Origin: Streptomyces sp. NBC_00237
Lineage (GTDB): Bacteria > Actinomycetota > Actinomycetes > Streptomycetales > Streptomycetaceae
Direction of reading: 5' to 3'
DNA length: 64,000 bases
Assembly (NCBI RefSeq): GCF_026342435.1
Contig: NZ_JAPEMT010000002.1
Span: forward strand, 2,294,001 to 2,358,000
How positions within the stretch are numbered: the first letter of the stretch is position 1; every line of letters begins with the position of its first letter. Positions 34,185-41,727 of this stretch are shown one piece after another. The notes below the pieces were generated by a model. It was not told the origin of the DNA. It saw nothing but the letters and a program-made list of their open reading frames with translations, and ran no database searches. A program made the position numbers and the translations under genes.

Positions 34185-35402
34185 ATGGGCGAGCGATTCG
34201 CGGGCCGGTACGAACTGGTCGACCCGATAGCACGCGGCGGGGCGGGGGCCGTGTGGCGTGCCTGGGATCACCGGCGGCAGCGCTACATCGCGGCCAAGGT
34301 GTTGCGGCAGACCGACGCGACCGCTCTGCTGCGCTTCGTCCGCGAGCAGGCACTGCGCATCGATCATCCGCATGTCCTCGCTCCGGCGAGCTGGGCCGCG
34401 GACGACGACAAAGTGCTGTTCACGATGGACCTCATGAGGGGCGGTTCACTGGCCCACGTCATCGGGGACTACGGCCCGCTCCCTTCCCACTTCGTCGGTA
34501 CGCTCCTCGACCAGCTCCTGGCCGGGCTCGCCGCCGTCCACGCGGAGGGAGTCGTGCACCGGGACATCAAACCGGCGAACATCCTGCTGCAAGCCACCGG
34601 CACCGGCCGTCCGCACCTGCGGCTCTCCGACTTCGGCCTCGCGCTGCGCAAGGGCGAACCGCGCCTGACGGAGACCGACTACTTCCTCGGCACCCCCGGC
34701 TTCGTCGCCCCCGAGCAACGGCTGGGAGCCGAACCCGACTTCCCCGCCGACCTGTACGGGGTGGGCCTGGTCGCCCTCTACCTCCTCGTGGGGGAGAAGC
34801 CGGACGCCGAAGCCCTGACCACCGAGTTCGCCCACGGCACTCCGGGCGCCCCACCAGGAGTGCCCGCCCCCTTGTGGGAGGTCGTTGCGGGTTTGATCCA
34901 GCCGGACCCGCAGGCCCGGTTCCGCACGGCCACGGGTGCGCGCAAGGCGCTGCTCGCGGCCGTAGAGCTGCTTCCGGGCGCCGATCCCGACGAAGACCCC
35001 GTCGAGATCTTCGACCAACTGGGCGCGCTGCCCCGGGGCTGCACCCCTTCCGGGCCTCAGCCGACGCCTGCCCCGCCCGCCCCTTCCGGGCCTCAGCCGA
35101 CGCCTGACCCGCCCGCCCCTTCCGGGCCTCAGCCGACGCCTGACCCGCCCGCCCCTTCCGGGCCTCAGCCGACGCCTGACCCGCCCACCCCTTCGGGGCC
35201 TCAGCCGACGCCTGTCCCGCCGCCCTCTGCCACGCACGCCTCCGCGTCCCAGGCAGCTGCACGGCAGGGAACACCGGCCGAAAGGAGCGCCGCCCGGGAC
35301 GCGGGCAGACCCCAGGGGCCGCCCGCGAAGATAACGGCCCCCGTACTGCTGCTCGCGCTGATCTGTTTCGCCGTGGGCTTCTGGGCCCTGACCCAGACCT
35401 GA
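34185..35402 (+). CDS. Membrane-anchored Ser/Thr protein kinase
   Basis: A 405-aa Hanks-type kinase. The kinase domain (1-270) has a Gly-rich loop IARGGAGAVWRAW, lysine K38, catalytic HRDIKPANIL (D128) and SDFG (D150). It is followed by five 12-residue PSGPQPTP-type repeats (nt 35046-35225), an Ala-rich linker and one C-terminal transmembrane helix (VLLLALICFAVGFWAL) with almost no external part. So unlike PknB there is no PASTA or sensor ectodomain. ATG at 34185 behind GGGGAG. Monocistronic; convergent with a surface-protein gene. Confidence 0.9.
   Translation: MGERFAGRYELVDPIARGGAGAVWRAWDHRRQRYIAAKVLRQTDATALLRFVREQALRIDHPHVLAPASWAADDDKVLFTMDLMRGGSLAHVIGDYGPLPSHFVGTLLDQLLAGLAAVHAEGVVHRDIKPANILLQATGTGRPHLRLSDFGLALRKGEPRLTETDYFLGTPGFVAPEQRLGAEPDFPADLYGVGLVALYLLVGEKPDAEALTTEFAHGTPGAPPGVPAPLWEVVAGLIQPDPQARFRTATGARKALLAAVELLPGADPDEDPVEIFDQLGALPRGCTPSGPQPTPAPPAPSGPQPTPDPPAPSGPQPTPDPPAPSGPQPTPDPPTPSGPQPTPVPPPSATHASASQAAARQGTPAERSAARDAGRPQGPPAKITAPVLLLALICFAVGFWALTQT
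35046..35225 (+). repeat. Five-copy 36-bp minisatellite in the kinase gene
   Basis: Five head-to-tail 36-bp units encode 12-residue PSGPQPTPxPPx repeats between the kinase domain and the membrane helix. Units differ by only a few bases, so the tract is recent and prone to copy number change, which would alter the length of the tether in steps of 12 residues. Confidence 0.9.
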
Positions 35403-35430
35403 CCGCGATGGCGCCTAGGAGGTCGCCTTT

Positions 35431-35484
35431 GAAGGTGCCTAGGAAGGTGCCTAGGAAGGTGCCTAGGAAGGTGCCTTTGAAGGT
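35431..35484. repeat. 12-bp tandem repeat over the 3' end of the surface-protein gene
   Basis: GAAGGTGCCTAG (35431-35442, 35443-35454, 35455-35466), then GAAGGTGCCTTT and a degenerate unit; a related degenerate unit precedes at 35411-35430. On the minus strand the repeats are in frame with the surface protein and alternate an AlaProSer codon run with TAG stops, so several in-frame stops follow one another. Confidence 0.85.
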
Positions 35485-36809
35485 GCTGACGCAGTCCGGC
35501 GTCGGGCCAACAGCGCCCACGCCCCGAGCCCCAGAACGAGCACGGTGCCCGCCCCGATACCCCCCACAGCGACCGCCTTCATCGTGCCGCTCCCGCTGAC
35601 CGGCGGGCTGCCCGCACCGCTGGCCCCGGCCTTCGGCCGGTCCTCCGCGAGGCCGAACTCCCTGGACGCTCCGGCGTAGGCCGGCCCCGGCTTCTTCGTG
35701 CCCTGCACGGTGACCCGGAGCGTCGTCCCGTACGCCCTGTCGCCGAAGACCCTGCCGACCTTGGGGTTCAGCGTGACCCGCAGGTAGTACCAGCCTGCCA
35801 GCTGCATGTTGGCTTGGTTTCTGCGGGAGTTGAACCGGTTCTCGTACGCCACGGGCGGCAACGGGTCCATGGATGCCGTCCGCTGATGCCCGTCGTACAT
35901 CATCGACCCGAACGTCTGCTGTACGTATCCGCGAGCGGGATTGAACAGGGAGAACGACAGCGCGTCCGCGACGAGCCCCTTCCTCGCGCCGGTGGCGCTG
36001 TGCAGGTCGATGTCGGAGAACACCTGCTGGCCCCAGTCCACCGGCACCCGGTAGAAGAGGGACTCCCCGGGTCTGATCTGATCGCGCCACTCCCCGGTGG
36101 CCAGTCCGACGGCATCGTTGAAGCCGGTGCCGCCGTGCCGCTTCTGCGGGCCACCGGCGGGCGGCGCGGGCAAGGCGCTGGGCCAGCTCTCCGGTGCGGC
36201 GGTGGGACCGGCCGCTCCGAGGCCCGGCTCGGACCGGAAGGAGAGCTCCAGTTCCCAGTCCTCCGACGCGGACACCGTCTTGGTGGAACGCTCGACGAGT
36301 ACGTAGTAGGCGCCCGCTGTCTGGCAGTTGCGGGAGCCCGGTGCGATCAGCCGGGCCGCATAGGTGCTGAGCGGGCGCGGGTAGTCGGCCGATCCGAAGA
36401 TGACTTTGTCGCCCGCGTCGCAGGATCTGCTGTCGCGATCCAGCACCGACACCTTGAGGCCGTCGGCGTATTCGACCCTGGGGCCTGTCGTCGGCACGGC
36501 GACGGCGGAGACGTAGGCGTTCGTCTTCGCGTCGAGGTTCACCCGGTAGTACTGCTTGCCCTCCGGGGCGATGCGGTCACGGTAGGCGCCTCCGGTGACC
36601 AGGACCGGCGCATCGGCAGTGCTCGCGGCGCCCCGGACCGTCTTGCCTCCCTCGTCGAAGACGTACGGCCCTGGCCGCCCGGCGGCCAGCGTCTGGCCCG
36701 GCAACGCAGCCACCACGCACAATGCCGCCACCACCACGACAAAGGACCGCATCCGGCCCGTCAACCCGATGCCCAGAACCCCCCGCCCCCTGCTGCGCCG
36801 CCTCTTCAC
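35463..36809 (-). CDS. Secreted, C-terminally membrane-anchored protein with PPC-like domains
   Basis: A 448-aa protein. It has an N-terminal signal peptide (MRSFVVVVAALCVVAALPG, cut near LAAGRPG), two beta-sandwich segments resembling pre-peptidase C-terminal (PPC) domains (APVLVTGGAYRDRIAPEG, then KQYYRVNLD; WRDQIRPGESLFYRVPVDWG), and a C-terminal membrane helix (VGGIGAGTVLVLGLGAWALL) with a basic tail. It is therefore a surface-anchored protein of unknown ligand. GTG at 36809 has GAGGGG upstream; ATG at 36752 is an alternative. The last seven residues derive from a 12-bp repeat tract. Confidence 0.75.
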   Translation of the reverse strand: MKRRRSRGRGVLGIGLTGRMRSFVVVVAALCVVAALPGQTLAAGRPGPYVFDEGGKTVRGAASTADAPVLVTGGAYRDRIAPEGKQYYRVNLDAKTNAYVSAVAVPTTGPRVEYADGLKVSVLDRDSRSCDAGDKVIFGSADYPRPLSTYAARLIAPGSRNCQTAGAYYVLVERSTKTVSASEDWELELSFRSEPGLGAAGPTAAPESWPSALPAPPAGGPQKRHGGTGFNDAVGLATGEWRDQIRPGESLFYRVPVDWGQQVFSDIDLHSATGARKGLVADALSFSLFNPARGYVQQTFGSMMYDGHQRTASMDPLPPVAYENRFNSRRNQANMQLAGWYYLRVTLNPKVGRVFGDRAYGTTLRVTVQGTKKPGPAYAGASREFGLAEDRPKAGASGAGSPPVSGSGTMKAVAVGGIGAGTVLVLGLGAWALLARRRTASAPSKAPS

Positions 36810-37047
36810 ACGCCACCCCTCGTCGTCAACCGTCCGCAGTCCCCCGCCTCCGCCCCTGCCGAGGCCACCACACGAAGCACAGGCCCCCGGCGCATGCCCC
36901 ATCGGCGAGGAGCGGGGTGTCACGACCATCCAACCACCAACTGACGCAGGCGAGTTGAAGACTCTCTAGCCGGAGAGCGCCTTCCACGGCCCTGGCCAGG
37001 ACGCGACGGCGAGGCGGGCGGGTGTGGTCCGTTGCAGGGGCTGCGAG

Positions 37048-37081
37048 ATCCATCGCGACACGCTATCCATCACGACACGCT
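37048..37081. repeat. 17-bp tandem duplication
   Basis: ATCCATCGCGACACGCT (37048-37064) is immediately followed by ATCCATCACGACACGCT (37065-37081), a single mismatch. It lies close to the transposase remnant and may be a scar of element insertion or excision. Confidence 0.75.
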
Positions 37082-37239
37082 CCGGCGCGCGGACATGCTC
37101 GGCCTTGCCCGGCCGCCCGCCGTGCCTGGGGCCCTATCCGAGGCACATCAGCACGCCGCAGGAGCCACACACCAACCTGCGGCCTACCACCCGCAAAGGG
37201 GGGCGGGACCTGTGAGGAGACGATGGCCGGGAGGCACTG

Positions 37240-37371
37240 GGACGCTCGCGTGGCGGGCTGACCGCCAAGATCCACATCCTGGCGGACGACCGGCCCCGCC
37301 CGCTGGTCCGGCTGACCTCGCCCGGCCAGCATGGCGACAACCTGACGCTCGTCCCAGTGCTGGAACCGGCT
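37240..37371 (+). pseudogene. IS5-family transposase fragment
   Basis: Translating from 37240 gives GRSRGGLTAKIHILADD, then RPRPLVRLTSPGQHGDN and VPVLE. This is the conserved segment around the first catalytic region of IS5/IS1182-like DDE transposases (typically GRSRGGLTTKIHL...LTPGQ.GD). The frame closes within 30 bp, and neither the upstream nor downstream transposase parts nor terminal inverted repeats are visible. It is a decayed remnant lying just outside the bPH2 gene, marking this junction as a past insertion site. Confidence 0.75.
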
Positions 37372-37402
37372 GCCCGCCGTACCTCTTCGTAACGGCGATG
37401 AC

Positions 37403-38959
37403 TCATGACGTTCCCTCGACTCCGCGCGTGGCTGGTCCGCTCGTCGTCGCCTCGATGAAGTGATCCACCAGGGCAAGGCTGCTTGTCGGCACCCACAAGC
37501 GGACGGCTCGTGAGTCGTAGACCCCCAGGCAGACCGCCCCGGCCGACAGTCGGCCGACCCCGGACATCCGGTAGGAGTGGGCGAAGTACACCGAGTCCCA
37601 CGGCACGACGTAGTGGGTGGCCCAGAGGAATCCTCGGCGGAAGTGGAGCACGGCGTTCTCCGGGTCGAGCGCCGCTGCTGCCCAGCAGTAGTTGATCGCG
37701 GCCAGCAGGACGATCGCCACGGCGGCCAGCAGGATGACCGCCGTGATCAGGGACATCGCATGCACCGCCCATGCGGCCAGGGCGAGCGTTGCCACGGCCC
37801 CTCCGGCCAGGCCCCATCGCAGAGGCCGACCCGGTTCCGGGGCCCGGGACACGGCGGCGGCATAGGCCGGAAAGTGGCTTCGGACGCTGTCCCGGATGTG
37901 TTCGAGGCGCGCTGCCGGGAAGACGATGTTCGCGCCGATCCTCTCGCCGGACTGCCGGGAGGCGAAGGACAGTCGGGCGTACCCGGTGACGCGCATCAGA
38001 GGGTTCCGCTGGATCCTGACCCCGCCGACCTGGGATCGGGGCATCCGCCGTGACTCCGCGGAGACGAGGCCGCCGGACATGGTGAACGTCTCCGCTCTGA
38101 GCCGGACTTCGAACAGCCGGTACCGCAGCCAGGCGATGAGCATCCCGAATGCCGCCGCCACCGCCCCGAGCACGGCGACAGCGATCACCACCTGTGCCCA
38201 CAGGGGCCCGGGCAGGTCGGAGATCTCCGGAAGGACCGAGGGAAGCGGGAGAAAGGCGGCGGCGTTCTCGTAGAGCTCCATCAGGAAGGGCAACAACAGG
38301 GCGAACTGCCCGTAGGTGACCGAGATGAGGAGGTAGTCGCGTACGCGGATCCGGTAGATCAGGTCGCCCGGGCCCGCCGAGTGGTCCTCGGTCTCACCTG
38401 CCGAACCTGATGCCCATCCGGTCTCCGCGGATTCCCTGGGGCCCTCGGCGGCCGGGGGGACCGCACGGCTGTCGGTGCCGGGCACCGGGGTGCCCGGGGA
38501 CGGACGAACCGGGACAGCTTCGAAGTAGCCCTCCATCTCGGCAGCGACGGCCTGTGGGACCGCCTCGATCACCAAGGCGGCCTTCGACTCCGTGCCAATG
38601 CCGATCAGCACGCGCGAACAGCCCAGGAGTCGTGCCACGGCTGACCGGGAGACCTGGACGGAAACCACTTCCGCCCAGCTGAGCGAGGTGGAACGTCGCA
38701 CCACCAGGCCGCTGTCGTAGCGGATCCCGTCGCTGTCGACGGCGAACGTCGTCATCCGCCAGTCCACGACCAGGCTGAGCACGATGATGCCGCCCAGCAG
38801 CCCGAAGACCGCGGCCACCGGGATCCCGAACAGGACCGGCCACCTGGCCGAGACCGACACTCCCGCGATGACGGCGGGAACGATCGTCGCCGCGTGCTCG
38901 GCCGTACGCATCGCGAACATGGCCGGACTGTTGCGGCGTTGGGGAAGTGTCTGGGTCAT
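37403..38959 (-). CDS. bPH2-domain (YdbT-like) membrane protein, probable bacteriocin export/immunity
   Basis: A 518-aa membrane protein with repeated bPH2 (DUF304) units: helix pairs (VLFGIPVAAVFGLLGGIIVLSLVV; VVIAVAVLGAVAAAFGMLIAW; MSLITAVILLAAVAIVLLAAI) each followed by a PH-like beta segment (FAVDSDGIRYDSGLVVRR; YRLFEVRLRAETFTMSGGL). The motif RRMPRSQVGGVRIQRNPLMR is typical of YdbT. ATG at 38959 overlaps the upstream YdbS-like gene (ATGA). Such YdbS/YdbT pairs occur in leaderless bacteriocin clusters; this one lies 1.9 kb from a leaderless bacteriocin-like gene. Alone it would be of unknown function. Confidence 0.82.
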   Translation of the reverse strand: MTQTLPQRRNSPAMFAMRTAEHAATIVPAVIAGVSVSARWPVLFGIPVAAVFGLLGGIIVLSLVVDWRMTTFAVDSDGIRYDSGLVVRRSTSLSWAEVVSVQVSRSAVARLLGCSRVLIGIGTESKAALVIEAVPQAVAAEMEGYFEAVPVRPSPGTPVPGTDSRAVPPAAEGPRESAETGWASGSAGETEDHSAGPGDLIYRIRVRDYLLISVTYGQFALLLPFLMELYENAAAFLPLPSVLPEISDLPGPLWAQVVIAVAVLGAVAAAFGMLIAWLRYRLFEVRLRAETFTMSGGLVSAESRRMPRSQVGGVRIQRNPLMRVTGYARLSFASRQSGERIGANIVFPAARLEHIRDSVRSHFPAYAAAVSRAPEPGRPLRWGLAGGAVATLALAAWAVHAMSLITAVILLAAVAIVLLAAINYCWAAAALDPENAVLHFRRGFLWATHYVVPWDSVYFAHSYRMSGVGRLSAGAVCLGVYDSRAVRLWVPTSSLALVDHFIEATTSGPATRGVEGTS

Positions 38960-39468
38960 GGAGAGTACTCGCGGACGAACTGCTCGAACCGATGGGCCTC
39001 GGCCTGTGACAGGGGCCCGATCGACCGTGACTCGACGATCGTTGCCGTCCTGACGGTGAACAGGTTGAACCATCCCAGAATCGGCCCTTGACGGGTCTCG
39101 CAATACAGGATCCGAGACAACGGATACACCTCGCGTCGCCTCCACAGACGCCCCCGCTCGACGATGACGCAATCCGTGGTCAGCGTGTACCGGGAGTACC
39201 GGTAGCGCAGCGGAATCAGCACGAGAGCGTCGAACAACGCGAACGCCAGAGCTGCCGCCGCCAGGATGTAGACCCACCTGCGCCACCCGGGGGGAAACCA
39301 TGAGACGTACGACAGGACTGCCGCGAGGGCGAGCACGAGGACGGCGCCGACCGCGTTCTCTACCTGCCAGAAGAGCACAGCCCGCTTGTCCAGTTGCCGC
39401 ACGACGGCATCCGGTCCCCCACCGGGCAGACCTTCCTCCTCAGACGCAACCGGCGTACGAGCGCTCAT
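38956..39468 (-). CDS. bPH2-domain (YdbS-like) membrane protein, probable bacteriocin export/immunity
   Basis: A 170-aa protein with two transmembrane helices (AVGAVLVLALAAVLSYV; WVYILAAAALAFALFDALVL) and one bPH2 domain (YRYSRYTLTTDCVIVERG, then LWRRREVYPLSRILYCETRQG). ATG at 39468 overlaps the stop of the small membrane protein gene upstream, and its TGA overlaps the YdbT-like gene, giving a tightly coupled three-gene operon. In enterocin DD14 producers, bPH2 proteins (DvnT1/DvnT2) are reported to export the leaderless peptides; by analogy this pair may export or protect against the nearby peptide. Confidence 0.82.
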   Translation of the reverse strand: MSARTPVASEEEGLPGGGPDAVVRQLDKRAVLFWQVENAVGAVLVLALAAVLSYVSWFPPGWRRWVYILAAAALAFALFDALVLIPLRYRYSRYTLTTDCVIVERGRLWRRREVYPLSRILYCETRQGPILGWFNLFTVRTATIVESRSIGPLSQAEAHRFEQFVREYSP

Positions 39469-39752
39469 GACGTCCGACGGGTCGAGACCGGCTCCCCGCC
39501 TGCCTCGGCCTTCCTTCTGGCCTGCCGCCCGCTCGACCACATCCAGAGCAACATCACCACGGCGGCCACCGCCACCAGGGACGACCGCAGATCGAGTCGG
39601 CCCTGCACGGCCATCACCACGACAGCGACGCTCCACAGGCACGGCACCACGGCACCGAGCCAGGCCGGGCCTTTGCGCGCCATGAGCAGGTGCAGGCCCA
39701 GCACCGCCAGGACCGCTACGGCCACCGAGAGAAGGACGAGATTCTGAGACAC
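39465..39752 (-). CDS. Small membrane protein, first gene of the bPH2 operon
   Basis: A protein of about 95 aa with three hydrophobic segments (NLVLLSVAVAVLAVLGLHLLM; AWLGAVVPCLWSVAVVVMAV; SLVAVAAVVMLLWMW) and a basic tail. Family unknown. The start is uncertain: GTG at 39752 sits behind GGAA and directly precedes the first helix; the frame also opens at 39788, 39794 (ATG) and 39809 (GTG) without clear ribosome sites. Its stop overlaps the next gene. Size, topology and position suit an immunity or accessory export protein for the adjacent bacteriocin. Confidence 0.65.
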   Translation of the reverse strand: MSQNLVLLSVAVAVLAVLGLHLLMARKGPAWLGAVVPCLWSVAVVVMAVQGRLDLRSSLVAVAAVVMLLWMWSSGRQARRKAEAGGEPVSTRRTS

Positions 39753-39877
39753 CAAAGTTTCCGTTCGAGCTTGGTTGGATGACGGCATATGCATATTCAG
39801 CAGGTACACGAAGGGATGCAGACAGCAATCCGGAATACCTGCCTGTACGCCTGTGACGGCATGGACGATGTGATCCC

Positions 39878-40228
39878 CTAGCGTCCGGGCCTCACCTTTC
39901 GAGCAGCGCTTCCAGCGCTTCTCAGCGGTCCGGTATGGGCACCGCGCAGCCGCGCCATGGCCCCTTTCGGGGAGTCCATCGTCGGCAATGACTTGAGTTC
40001 GGCTGCTATCTGCAGAACCTTTTCCGATATTTCATACGCCGCCTGGCCTGGGCGGGTGAGGTTGAACCCTCGAACCTCTCGCTCGAAAAGCTCGACGCCA
40101 CAGACCTTTTCCACCTCGCGAATGTGGTACAGCACGGTGGACTTTCCGTAACTGAGCTTCTTAGCGGCTTCCGTGACGCTGCCGGTCAGTGCAGCGGTCA
40201 CAAAAGTGTGGAGCATAACCGTATTCAT
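39878..40228 (-). CDS. LysR-type HTH-only protein (short or truncated)
   Basis: A 116-aa protein with a LysR N-terminal winged helix-turn-helix (MLHTFVTAALTGSVTEAAKK, then LSYGKSTVLYHIREVEKVCG and VELFEREVRGFNLTRPGQ) but no substrate-binding domain; it ends with a basic tail. The ATG at 40228 has GGGGAAG upstream, so expression is plausible. It is either a truncated LysR regulator or a genuine stand-alone DNA-binding protein. Its A+T-richer sequence matches the adjacent bacteriocin region, and it may regulate that cluster. Confidence 0.7.
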   Translation of the reverse strand: MNTVMLHTFVTAALTGSVTEAAKKLSYGKSTVLYHIREVEKVCGVELFEREVRGFNLTRPGQAAYEISEKVLQIAAELKSLPTMDSPKGAMARLRGAHTGPLRSAGSAARKVRPGR

Positions 40229-40815
40229 ATGAACTTCCCCGTTTTGCCATCATGTCCGCACCAGCTCGAAGGAACGGCTTCTTGTGCCGTTCGGAGCCAA
40301 AGGAGCAGATGCTCGATGGTCGACTGAATCCTCTCTCAACAACTCTTGACTGGATCCACTCCATCCCCGTCGTGGACCCGGAAGGCCACCGGCCTCCTGT
40401 GGAACTTGGGTCGTACGCCTGAGGAGCGTACGCGAAGGCCGGCTTGTCAGGGAAGGGGTCTCAGTAGAGGAGCCACCCACTGATCCAACCGTTCCCCGCG
40501 CCTCCCCTTTGCTCCTTCTTGACTCCACCATTGATTCTGCAATACCGGAGGGTCAGGTTCCTTTTGAGAGACCTGGAGGGCAATATTCCGGCCCCCCTCC
40601 CCTCAATTGTCTATTATGTCCACCGCATCTAACACTCCTACAGGATGATCGCAATGCCTGGAGGACAATTTCGTCCTCAATGGATCGAATGAGCTTTCCG
40701 TTGCTAGCTTCGCAATCCTCCAGCCGGGGGGGATCAGCATTCACGACTGCTTCCAACGGCAACGCACCCGTTCCGGGCGGCGTTGAAGCGTCACTCAATC
40801 ACGGAGGACAGAAAA
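40229..40815. other. A+T-richer intergenic region upstream of the bacteriocin gene
   Basis: About 590 bp, visibly less GC-rich than the surroundings. Short open frames exist on both strands but none has credible coding character. It should hold divergent promoters for the LysR-type gene and the bacteriocin; a TATTAT box lies at 40612-40617 on the plus strand, without a convincing -35 element. Confidence 0.4.
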
Positions 40816-40986
40816 ATGGCTTGGCTGAAGCTGGCATGGAAGCTCATTAAGCTCGGCAGCAAGTACGGCTCGAAGTTCGCCAAGTGGGTCTGGGCCCACA
40901 AGTCCCAGATCCTGAAGTGGTCGAGCTCCGGCTACACCGCTGCCGAGATAGTCATCTTCATTGCTCGGGCCATCGGCGCGGCCTAA
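40816..40986 (+). CDS. Aureocin A53/lacticin Q-like leaderless bacteriocin
   Basis: A 56-aa peptide, strongly cationic (8 Lys, 1 Arg, 1 Glu) with five Trp and no leader or Cys. It starts MAWLKLAWKLIKLGSKYGSK and carries the pattern KYGSK ... W-V-W-A-H-K ... I-L-K-W ... G, which aligns position by position with lacticin Q (KYGSK...W-A-W-A-N-K...I-L-D-W...G) and aureocin A53/epidermicin. These peptides are active as translated, with formyl-Met, and permeabilise membranes without a receptor. The ATG at 40816 is 8-9 nt after a perfect GGAGG (40803-40807); a longer frame from 40783 is not needed. A strong terminator follows; bPH2 genes lie nearby. Confidence 0.85.
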   Translation: MAWLKLAWKLIKLGSKYGSKFAKWVWAHKSQILKWSSSGYTAAEIVIFIARAIGAA

Positions 40987-41026
40987 ACACCCAAGGGTGT
41001 CGGCTGAGGAACCATTCAGCTGAATT

Positions 41027-41064
41027 CGGAGAGCCACAGTCGTTCCTTCGACTGTGGCTCTCCG
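41027..41064 (+). terminator. Terminator of the bacteriocin gene
   Basis: A perfect 16-bp stem (41027-41042 with 41049-41064) with a 6-nt loop TTCCTT, 40 bp after the stop codon of the bacteriocin gene. Confidence 0.88.
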
Positions 41065-41163
41065 TTGCTGTGCGACCTATTGGTCACGGCCGTCGCGACC
41101 GGCCCAGTCGCTGCCTGTGCAGCCTCGGGGCCGACACGGGTACGCCCGAAACGGCGCAGTCCT

Positions 41164-41199
41164 GGCCCCGGACCCGGCCCCGGCCCCGGCCCCGGCCCC
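41164..41199. repeat. GGCCCC hexamer array
   Basis: Six consecutive GGCCCC units, the second with an A substitution (GGACCC), in non-coding sequence. A simple-sequence tract likely to vary in copy number. Confidence 0.8.
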
Positions 41200-41524
41200 G
41201 GCTACCGAGGCATCGACCCGGGAGATCCTCCCGCTGAACCGGTCGCAGGCCCCCCACCGCACCATGAACGTCCGCAAGTGGGTCCGCCTCGTCGGCTCTT
41301 GGGCAGCCGGGAACGGCCCGTTGCTCTGCGGCAACCGTCTTCTTCGCGCAGGCTTCACGCAGTTGCGGGCAGGACGGGGCAGCGTGGCCGTGGCCCGCCC
41401 GGCCCCTTAGTCGCTGGCCCGTGCCCGGTGCCGACGCGGACGGCACTCACCTCTTCTCAGGCCGCTGCTGAACCGTGGCGAGAGCCGGGGCCGGTCCTTA
41501 CGGCTTCCCGGCGGACGCCACAGG

Positions 41525-41716
41525 TCAGAGGAGGTGGTCCGCTTTGCCCGCCTTGATGTCGAGGATGAGGTTGCGGAGGGCTTCGCGGGTGTCGGTGAGG
41601 GGGGTGTCCTCTGCGCCCGATACGGCGATGTAGGCGTTGCCCGTGTCGTCCGTTCCGAGCCGGAAGCAGTTCGCGCCTTCGCCGCAGAAGGGCTCGTCCC
41701 AGTGGATCGTCGGCAT
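41525..41716 (-). CDS. DUF397-like small protein
   Basis: A 63-aa protein with the DUF397-type layout: WDEPFCGEGANCFRLGTDD, then AYIAVSGAEDTPLTDTREAL and RNLILDIKAGKADHLL. These small proteins are nearly always encoded just after an HTH-DUF5753 regulator, as here, with 11 bp between the genes and the ribosome site (AGGAGAAG) overlapping the regulator's stop. They are thought to be partners or substrates of the regulator in Streptomyces developmental control (the WhiJ-like paralogue groups); this one is not further placed. Confidence 0.82.
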   Translation of the reverse strand: MPTIHWDEPFCGEGANCFRLGTDDTGNAYIAVSGAEDTPLTDTREALRNLILDIKAGKADHLL

Positions 41717-41727
41717 GGTGGCTTCTC

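Larger units (their letters stand above)
36810..37402. other. Gene-poor stretch with mobile-element remnants
   Basis: About 590 bp with no intact gene. It holds a 17-bp tandem duplication (37048-37081) and a degraded IS5-type transposase segment (37240-37371). I recognise no other feature in it. Confidence 0.6.
40987..41524. other. Gene-free stretch after the bacteriocin gene
   Basis: About 540 bp. It contains the bacteriocin terminator (41027-41064) and a GGCCCC hexamer array (41164-41199). The open frames here are GC-rich artefacts with no recognisable product. Confidence 0.55.

Noticed and set aside
40250..40531. 93-aa minus-strand frame upstream of the bacteriocin gene
   Set aside because: Sequence rich in Ser/Arg/Thr without secondary-structure pattern or ribosome site; composition of a random frame.
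40553..40798. 81-aa minus-strand frame just before the bacteriocin gene
   Set aside because: Although in the A+T-richer region, it has no ribosome site or family and overlaps the likely promoter of the bacteriocin; I could not support it.
41164..41199. Gly-Pro repeat protein encoded by the GGCCCC array
   Set aside because: No ribosome site or conserved flanking protein in any frame; best seen as a simple-sequence tract.
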